Source of the DNA: Hymenochaete sp. R1
Lineage: Eukaryota; Basidiomycota; Agaricomycetes; Hymenochaetales; Hymenochaetaceae
NCBI GenBank assembly: GCA_019400425.1
Contig: JAFREE010000242.1
Location: 9,287-26,189, forward strand
Direction of reading: 5' to 3'
DNA length: 16,903 nt
Shown: positions 10,601-16,903 of the stretch, in pieces
Layout: each line of letters opens with the position of its first letter
Numbering within the stretch: the first letter of the stretch is position 1
Translations under genes and position numbers: made by a program
Notes under the pieces: generated by a model
What the model saw: the letters and a program-made list of their open reading frames with translations, nothing else
Told to the model about the DNA's origin: nothing
Database searches by the model: none

Positions 10601-12419
10601 CACGAAGGTAGTGGGCCTTCAGTTGGTGGTCGGGGAATACCTTTCTTCCGCCATCTTTTTCCACCATGCTACCAAGAAAAAGTAAACGGAGTGCGGGATC
10701 AGGCAAGGGGTATGCAGAGCCTGTGAGGTATTAAATCAGTCGCTCCGCGTGGTAAACAGCCTTACATACCTCTCCGTGTTTCCTCGTCTGATCTTAAATT
10801 GATAGGAATGCAGAACACGATTTTCCCCATTTCATGGACAAGCCTCGACTTGCCATAGCCCGAGCTCTGGAGTACCGCGACGTGGTTTGTGTAGTGAGGA
10901 ATAACATCCGCAATGCGGGCGGATTGCTGCTTCGGGTCATCTGGCAGGCGCTCCATGTCCGTGTCCGTGTCTGTGTTGGCGGCAGGCTCCACATCTGTGT
11001 CGGTGTCGGCCTGGGCATATTTGCCCTCCAACCTCCCCTTCCTCTTATTCTCCGTCGTCTCCTTTCGAAAGCGATTGAGTTGGTGCACAACGTTTTGATG
11101 GTAGTTTCCACGGTAATCCGCTTTCCACCCGTCCTTGACATCTTATCACAGCGTCAATTAATCTGCCCGGCACATAAACTAGTGATACTCCACTTGCTTT
11201 CTGCACAACACTTCGTGAGCGAAATCTACGTAGATATGAAGCAGAGCGACGCACCCAATGTGTTGTATGACGTGGCCTCGTTCTTTTTCTCCTTGAAGTA
11301 TTTCGGTAGAAAAACAGCTATGAGTACGTCAGTCGCAGTGCTCCACAAACGTACACCACCCTGACCAATTTGAAGTATCCTTTCAACAGTGCAAGACTTG
11401 AATGACTCCTTAACAAGCATCTCCATGCCGCTATGCATCTCGCTTGGACTTAGGTAGCCGTGGATGTCTGAGCTTGAGAAAGGATGTCCACATATTGACT
11501 TCGCTTTTTCGAAGACCTCTGCGATCATAGTTCGATGAAAAAGTTCAGTGACACCCGGCAACTCAGCCACTGACGCCCAATGGTGGTTGAGTGTGTTCCA
11601 GCAGGGTTCAAGAAGACTCTTGTCAACCTCGTAATCAACATCTATCGGGATAGCACCGAATTCGGTCGCCAAATTTATGCCCTGTGCACCCTCGAGAGGC
11701 GGGTCCGCGAAACGAACCTCAACGCTGCTGCTTTCCTGTGCTTGTGTCAGGGCAGCATCCTCATAGGGCTGGCACATAGCCATCGCTTCGACTTGCGTCT
11801 CGTCCTGCGTCTCTCCCGGCGCCTGCACAGGGGGGGGGGGGGGGGTGTCAAAAAGTTTTTCGAAGGGTCTAGCCAGTATGATGAAGCGATAACGAACCTC
11901 ACTGTCTTCCCCTGTGTAAAGCGCACTGGTGTCATACTGCTTACATTCTTCTTTAAGACACTGCCGGAATGGCCGCAATTTTGACCTATCGACGGGAAGA
12001 TTTTGGCTTGAGTTTATACATTGCGATAGGCAGTTCTGTGCAGCTGCAGTATCCCTGAGCATGGCTTTCGTGCAAATGTGAACGACGGCACGCTGGAAAT
12101 GTTTCGAGAAGTGGGTGCCAGTGTCTTGTTCGGAGGGAAGTGGGTTACCTGTAAACATGCATATTGTCAATCGTGCCAGCATCAGTTGATATGGGTGATG
12201 TGTTGTTAAGAACCGACGTAACTCATGATTATTCATACCCATAGGCGAATGCTGCCTCCTGCTCCTGTTCGAAAGGAGTAATGGGGGGAGAGTGAGAAAG
12301 TATATTCTGGCGACCGGAGACTCGTCGCCGTCAAATACTATAAGTACCACCGGCAGTGGTAGATGGGAGTCCGTCCGCGGGGGAAGAGGGGTAAGCGCGC
12401 GTGACATTTCATGAGCCAT
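7646..12419 (-). CDS. Crinkler-related (CR-like) P-loop NTPase + PD-(D/E)xK nuclease, 1483 aa
   Basis: Model (minus): exons 12419-11255, 11141-10770, 10720-10410, 10249-7646. Introns are 113, 49 and 160 nt, all GT..AG, with phases 1, 1, 0; the sum is 4452 nt. Residues 1-388 form a region I do not recognise. The NTPase follows: Walker A LQSSGYGKSR (Lys486), IPINLR, YPLPDPALR, Walker B ILIPFDEVHAL (Asp660-Glu661), sensor-like LLST (about 741-744) and GRPL (Arg806). The nuclease has helix motif GEIGEVVARLL (Glu994/Glu997), Asp1122 in VDFAIPVLL, and IFIQVK (Gln1146, Lys1148), i.e. E...D...QxK, then FDIHAYGCG near 1385-1400. CR proteins pair such an ATPase with a nuclease and are proposed effector or conflict proteins; the role here is inferred. 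Low-complexity insertions interrupt both domains. Basic clusters near 1203-1232 could direct it to the nucleus. No signal peptide is evident. A 16-nt C tract lies in exon 1. Confidence 0.75.
10339..10353. repeat. G15 mononucleotide tract (intron 3 of the CR-like gene)
   Basis: Fifteen consecutive G on the plus strand (C15 in the transcript), inside the 160-nt third intron. It also acts as a pyrimidine tract, though far from the acceptor. Such tracts are length-unstable. Confidence 0.8.
11830..11845. repeat. 16-nt G/C mononucleotide tract in coding exon 1
   Basis: Sixteen consecutive G on the plus strand; on the coding strand this is C16, encoding most of a run of five prolines (DTPPPPPVQ) near residue 200 of the CR-like protein. 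At this length the frame stays open through the rest of exon 1. A change of one base would break it. Confidence 0.8.
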
Positions 12420-12998
12420 CGAGTTCTTGTATTAGTTTAGTTCTAGCCCAGATTTGTCTATGACGAAGATTGCCGAAAACTCGCAAAAGCACCGCGTTTT
12501 TCTCCAGGCCAATGGCCCTACCACTGTACTCCTGATTCTGATAGCTCTTAAGACCGTATATATATTCGATGATCTCTTGTTACTCGCGAATGAAGTAGCT
12601 CATCCTGTTTTTCTTTCTTTCTTCTAAAATACATCTCTCACTGGCAGGCTGAGCGTTCTAACTCTCCGGCCGGGACTCTTATTATTGCAAAATGCACTAA
12701 CCTCTTCAAATTACGGGAGAAGCGATGTCCATCTCAAGCGGAAAACCCAGATAGAGTGTCATTTCACCGCTTATCAGATCAAGTTTATCGCCGCACCCTT
12801 TATGAGTGAGATTATACTTTCCTCCGCGATCCATCCCATCGCCAGTTGCCCTACTAGTAGCCACTGGCAGTGGTCTCGGGTCCAACCATTTGGGGTGCAA
12901 AACTTACGCTCTCACTCAGGCTTGCATCTACTATAGGGGACCTCACAATTATAGGGCTGGGCTGTACTCCGTTGCGTTAACGGGCTACGCGTAGTTTC
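12420..12998. other. Upstream region of the CR-like gene
   Basis: Apart from the TATA-like site it contains overlapping short open frames on both strands. The best is a 64-codon minus-strand frame at 12900-12706 with protein-like composition (MDRGGKYNLTHKGCGDKL) but no recognised domain. The palindrome CCACTGGCAGTGG lies near 12860. I see no firm gene. Confidence 0.3.
12557..12565 (-). promoter_or_regulatory. TATA-like box of the CR-like gene
   Basis: A TATATATA run sits about 140 nt upstream of the proposed ATG at 12419 on the minus strand, a plausible core promoter position with a short 5' leader. No other regulatory motif was recognised. Confidence 0.35.
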
Positions 12999-13053
12999 AC
13001 ATACTATCATGCGCCCCCTTTTTGATCAGCCCCCTTCTTAACCACTTCCCCCC
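12999..13053 (+). repeat. Left terminal inverted repeat
   Basis: Begins ACATACTATCATGCGCCCCC, then carries a 16-nt insertion (about 13019-13034, itself ending GATCAGCCCCC and so looking like a partial local duplication), then TTCTTAACCA and a C run. Apart from the insertion it matches the right end almost base for base. Confidence 0.65.
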
Positions 13054-13630
13054 TCGGCACTTTCCCACTAAGAAACGTGTCTCCAAAAAATTCATATGGA
13101 TAACGTCTTCCAACTAGACCTAGAATGTGCAATAAAAATGATAAAAATTGAATCTGAAAGAGAGAAATGGAGCATACAAGCACTTCAAACCAAGGGGGGA
13201 TTTTTTCGGAACATTTGGAAAGTGCAAAACTGAATTTTTCTTCTTGAAAACTCTACTGTGTATGGATATAGTACCCATCTACTTATAACTTGAACCCGAA
13301 GGTGCCGGAAGTAGAGATTGAGCTGTAATTGTGAAGGGAGGATGGGAAGGAGGAGCTCGTTACAAGGAGGGGTGACGGTCATTCCAATTTGGATGCACCC
13401 TGATCATGTGACTTTGTCGCGTACTGCAACTTCAAGCTGTTCCCTCAAATCTCCACTGTGACCCGGTGTGACCCATCGGTTAAACTCCCCCCATTTTCCC
13501 CCCGCCAATTTACTCGATATTTTCTCTAACAAAAAATTCTTATTTTTTTCATAGACTAAATAGTGAGTTGAAGAAGGCTCAAGCAAAAGACCGGAGGGAT
13601 TGGTCGAGCGAGGAAGGAGTGGAAGGCAAG

Positions 13631-13670
13631 GGGGGGAAATTGGTTAAGAAGGGGGCGCTTGATAGTATGT
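13631..13670 (-). repeat. Right terminal inverted repeat
   Basis: On the minus strand it reads ACATACTATCAAGCGCCCCC, then TTCTTAACCA and a C run, without the 16-nt insertion found in the left end. This is probably the ancestral form of the terminus. Confidence 0.65.
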
Positions 13671-13877
13671 ACACACCTGCTCGAATGTGGTTAACAATTG
13701 GCCTATGACCAAAATGGAAGTTACACTCCCACGCGGCTGGCGCGATACACCCACGTACGGTCTGAGATTACGACCGGCTTAAGTACTTTCTTCGACCAAG
13801 CCATCTCAGTGCTGCGCTCACCTCTTCTCCCTAGGCCTCTCTCTCCGTCGTCATCATCTCTCATCTATGAATCCGAG

Positions 13878-13884
13878 TATAAAA
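13878..13884 (+). promoter_or_regulatory. TATA-like box
   Basis: TATAAAA followed within 10 nt by a pyrimidine-rich stretch. It points toward the transposase remnant some 340 nt downstream. Confidence 0.35.
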
Positions 13885-13987
13885 GACTCTCCTCGTCCGT
13901 CGAACATGCCTCTCTCTCCCCATATCAATCCACTTGTCAACTCACTTCCTCGTCTTCTCTGAGCCTACCAATCCATTCTAAATTAAG

Positions 13988-14003
13988 TACTAGTACTAGT
14001 ACT
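13988..14003. repeat. (TACTAG)n tract, second copy
   Basis: TACTAGTACTAGTACT, 2.7 units of the same hexanucleotide as at 3402-3419. Confidence 0.65.
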
Positions 14004-14217
14004 GGATCACCATTCCCGCAGTAACATCGAGGTCTATAGGAGACAAAGACAATAGACAATCTTATAGTAAAGTCCTATCTCATTTCGAACATAAAAACTG
14101 AAAAGATGATTGGTTTAGGCATTAAAAACGATGCGTGTCTTGGCAGCAAGCATATATGGGAAAGGACGGAGTCGGGAAGTCCAGGTCTAGAGTAAGCTAC
14201 TTTCTGACTACCCGCAG

Positions 14218-16903
14218 AGACTTTTGCTTATACATGTATGGTACCCACGCAAGGACAAATGGTGCGACTGCTTCACATGCCGTGGCAAGATTGTCGCACC
14301 CCATGCTTGGCGACGACGTCAGAACAAGCCGAGATATGTTCCCAGTGAGGACGGTTCACGGCCGCCGGGGCCTAGTTCACAGACGACACGGACTCGAATG
14401 GAGACAATGTGTAACGAGACTGTGAATAACTTCGCACTGGCTAACGTACGTGCGAGTGCGTTTTCCACCGACTCGCCAGGTTTTTCTACAAATGTCGACT
14501 GCTACGCGCTGGGAATCGAAGGGGATGTGGGATGCGGCGGAACTGAAGAACAGTGAGATGCAGGCCAAAGCGAGAGTGAGACGTTGTCTCCACTCATCGA
14601 AGGAATGGAGGTTCACGAGCGATGCCTGCCGTGTTTTACCGACAATGGCTTGTCGGTGGATGGGACGGACGCAGAATTGCAAGCCGGTGCAGGTCCTGCG
14701 TCTTCGACATCCGCTTCTTCTGGTCCTGATCGCGTTTCGCCTCTCGTCGTTGGGGACTGCTTCGGACGACGACCGGTCTCGTCTCTGAAAGTTCATGCTG
14801 TGCCTCGTAGCATTTCTGAACCCTCGGTTTCACCTACCCCAACGCGCGTGCAACCTTATGCTTAATGTCCTTCGAATCGTATTCGGCAGACTCGGTTCGT
14901 TACAGGAGGCCGACAAGCTCCCGAAAGACGTTCGGACAGCGCTCAAAGCAGTCGGTCTTACGGGCTTCTTTGATATACACGTCATGTGTCCTTCGTGTCA
15001 CCGTGCTTATCCACCGGGAACTGCAACTGACACGCATTGTGCCGACTGTGGGACGAATCTTTTTCACCCGAAGACTACATACTTTGGAGACTTCGATGGG
15101 AGCCGCGCACGTACCACGGCTTTCACGGACGGGCCTAAATTGGGACTTCCCGTGTGTCTCGTTAGTCATCAACTCCGAGAACTTCTGGAGTCCGGAGATA
15201 CTGGGATCGCCTGCGACTCATGGAGAGCAGATGACCGCGTTGACGGCGTTTTGAAGTCAGTTATGGGCGGTCGCGTTTGCAAAACTTTACTTGTATCGGA
15301 TGGGAGGTTGTTTCTTGACAACAGCCCGACTCGTGCCGATCCGGACGAGCTGCGTCTCGTCGCCTCCCAGGCCTGTGACGGGTTTGTGCTTTGCTCCTAC
15401 GTCGTCGAATGGTACTGACTTGCTTATTGTGATCTTGCCAGCTTCAACATCCGAGGCACTGGATCAGCCACTCATAGTGCCTGTGTATTATCGCACGCGC
15501 TTCTCAATCTGCCGGCCGAGCGAAGGTGCCGTTCACTCCCTCTTATTTCTCCTGCTCCATTCTTACGTGCATATTCATGTTGGGTTATATAGATACCAAG
15601 CCAACAACCTGTTGTTGACTGCTTTGGTTCCGGGCCCGCGCGAGTTGTCTGGAGACGAACTCCAGCATGTGTTGAAGTTGGACATGGACGACAGGGCCAT
15701 GCTTTACAAGGAAGGCATTGCTGTGAACACGCCTCTGTTTCCATATGGTGAGCCTGGAGCTCTGAGTTTGTTCCGTGGCTCAACTATTCTAATGTATATG
15801 TGCTGTAAGGTCGTCGTGTCCGCCTTGCACGTATCGCGCGTTCCACGGACCACCCTGCACCTTGTCGATGCGCAGGTCATGCAGACCAAGGGAGTAATAT
15901 TCACTTCTGCACACAGTGCGGGGCACCTAGTTCGGTACTTGGTGATCAACGGCTGACCGAGGGTGAGGGCTCGTGACCACCCATTGATGGACTCAGTGTG
16001 TTCATGAATTCGAGTCAGTGTTTTATGCTCGCTCTCATGAAACCCAAAAACGCAGCGCCGAGGCTTACAAGAATATGCATGTCGGTAAAGAACGCGATGC
16101 TTTTTTCGAAAGTACTCGGAGCTGCTCCGACTCGACTACTTCGACTCCATCGTGATGTCCACCATAGATCCCATGCATAACATCCTCCACGGTATGTTGC
16201 TCCCACATGAATGTGCATGATGTCTGCTTGCCTCACTAGTACCCTGCGTGGCTTCTGATTCGCGCCAGGTATCTGTAAAATGCAATGGCTCGAATGCTGG
16301 ATTCACGACTTGCTCTACGACGTCGTGCCGAAAGGTTACCTCGTGAACTGGATCAGTTGCATTCATATATGAAAAAGGTGACACTCGAGCATTCGTGTGG
16401 TATTGTGATTTGGAGACGGAAAAATGACTGAAGTCGATTTTCAGATGGAAATGCCCTCATGGATTGGACGTGTCCCGCAAAACATTGGATATCCCGCCGG
16501 AGGATCTCCATCTGCTGACGAGTACAGAGCTCTGTTCGCAGTAATTTTAACCGTTCTCGTGAGTTAGTTGATCTGGGCTGCGGTCTGCTCTCCATTTGGT
16601 ACTCGAGGGTGCTCACTATTCGGCTTCAGGCGCCACTGATGTGGTGCGAGTGGCTTCCAGCTGCACAGTCCGAGTTTAACACTACGTATGTGAAATGGCT
16701 CTCGAGTGGCCCCGTGAAGGACGTCCACTCTCTCGGATGCAAGAGGGTGACACCGATGACTTTCTGAAGCCTGCCGCTTCTCTTAAAATAATACCTGGTC
16801 GAGCAGTCAGGCTCGATGAGATTAGACGAGCAGAGAGTCCCCTCGCTGAGTATCTCGAGGAGTTCCAGAAGGTGAGTCATTACATACATACCACGTCTCT
16901 TCC
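14218..16903 (+). pseudogene. CACTA/EnSpm-type transposase remnant (Tnp2 / Transposase_21-like), 3' truncated by window
   Basis: Order of pieces: a Cys-rich header (KDKWCDCFTCRGKIV, about 14250-14290) as in basidiomycete transposases of this type; an acidic/Ser-rich stretch; FLNPRFHLPQRACN; LPKDVRTALKAVGL; a zinc ribbon (MCPSCHRAYPPG, CADCGTNLFHP); then LLLTALVPGPREL, HFCTQC, LLRLDYFDSI, TIDPMHNILHG, RELDQLHSYM, PSWIGRVPQNIGYPAGG and AEYLEEFQK. Inferred introns are 15412-15441, 15526-15592, 15748-15809, 15963-16018, 16192-16268, 16378-16444 and 16559-16629, with a last donor at 16872. Reading frame is lost near 16101-16110 (a T6 run), near 16335-16350 and near 16675-16690, each equivalent to one missing base. 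The DDE-type catalytic core should catalyse cut-and-paste transposition of its own element. The catalytic triad could not be assigned. Decay, or sequencing error at three sites, would explain the breaks. The 5' start is uncertain. Confidence 0.7.

Larger units (their letters stand above)
12999..13670. mobile_element. MITE-like element with terminal inverted repeats
   Basis: The two ends are inverted copies of each other over about 40 bases with about 37 matches, ignoring a 16-nt insertion in the left end. The interior (about 580 bp) is AT-rich with no convincing coding sequence. Size, inverted ends and lack of a gene fit a non-autonomous DNA transposon. I see no clear target-site duplication, so the exact ends are uncertain. 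The nearest candidate source of a transposase is the CACTA-like remnant to the right, but no shared end sequence was found. Confidence 0.6.
13671..14217. other. Promoter-like region before the transposase remnant
   Basis: Holds a TATAAAA at 13878-13884 followed by CT-rich sequence (CTCTCCTCGTCC), a (TACTAG)n tract, and a 108-codon plus-strand frame (13698-14024) that is Ser/Leu-rich and probably non-coding. Together this looks like a fungal core promoter firing rightwards. The first exon of the transposase may lie between 14100 and 14190, but its start could not be fixed. Confidence 0.3.

Noticed and set aside
10834..11364. 176-codon plus-strand open frame
   Set aside because: It is antisense to exon 2 and part of exon 1 of the CR-like gene, where the minus strand carries Walker A. 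It has no domain of its own.
11580..11984. 134-codon plus-strand open frame
   Set aside because: Antisense to exon 1 of the CR-like gene and running through the 16-nt tract; a shadow.
12706..12900. 64-codon minus-strand frame with natural-looking composition
   Set aside because: No recognised domain, no start context of note, and no phase-consistent splice route into the CR-like gene 287 nt downstream. Kept only as a remark in the upstream region.
12999..13670. Idea that the inverted repeats are the termini of the CACTA-like transposon
   Set aside because: The ends do not begin with CACTA or CACTG, and the transposase remnant lies outside the pair, so they bound a separate element.
14584..14865. 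93-codon plus frame considered as an independent small gene
   Set aside because: It lies between the transposase header and its first conserved core segment and is Ser/Pro-rich, so it fits the disordered linker of the same gene.
1..16903. tRNA, rRNA, CRISPR array, bacterial-type operon or riboswitch
   Set aside because: Scanned by eye for tRNA arms, regularly spaced repeats and operon-like gene packing; none found, and introns indicate a eukaryote.

Overview
The window looks like an accessory, transposon-rich stretch of a filamentous fungal genome, most probably a basidiomycete (Agaricomycotina). This rests on dense short introns (about 49-77 nt, GT..AG, with CTNA-like branch sites), no operon-like spacing, and protein families typical of such genomes. 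The species assignment is inference. All gene models were rebuilt by hand from reading frames and splice sites.

Layout. 1-840: no gene identified. 841-3103: a patchwork of minus-strand open frames and splice signals that reads as coding or recently decayed coding sequence, but I cannot name the protein. 3104-3988: intergenic, with a (TACTAG)n tract. 3989-5654 (+): an eight-exon gene for a DUF2235 / Tle1-like alpha/beta hydrolase (424 aa); all seven introns keep phase. 5655-5984: intergenic. 5985-6240 (+): a one-finger C2H2 zinc-finger remnant. 6241-6980: little visible apart from a strong G-quadruplex motif. 6980-7396 (+): an unidentified short coding fragment with one very good intron.

7646-12419 (-): the main gene. 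Four exons that join in phase give a 1483-aa protein. It has an unrecognised N-terminal region, a P-loop NTPase domain (Walker A, Walker B, sensor 1, GRP motif) and a C-terminal PD-(D/E)xK-type nuclease fold. This is the architecture of fungal Crinkler-related (CR) proteins. The nuclease and ATPase regions carry low-complexity insertions, and the gene holds two mononucleotide tracts of 15 and 16 nt, one of them inside a coding exon.

12420-12998: promoter region of that gene. 12999-13670: a non-coding 672-bp element with about 40-bp inverted ends (MITE-like). 13671-14217: promoter-like sequence. 14218-16903 (+): a decayed, intron-containing transposase of the CACTA/EnSpm (Tnp2, Transposase_21-like) type with a Cys-rich header; it has at least three frame breaks and runs off the window end.

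How they relate: the genes do not form a pathway. The combination of a CR-type ATPase-nuclease, a DUF2235 hydrolase and DNA-transposon remnants fits a fast-evolving compartment. CR proteins are proposed to derive from transposon-linked genes and to act as effector or conflict proteins.
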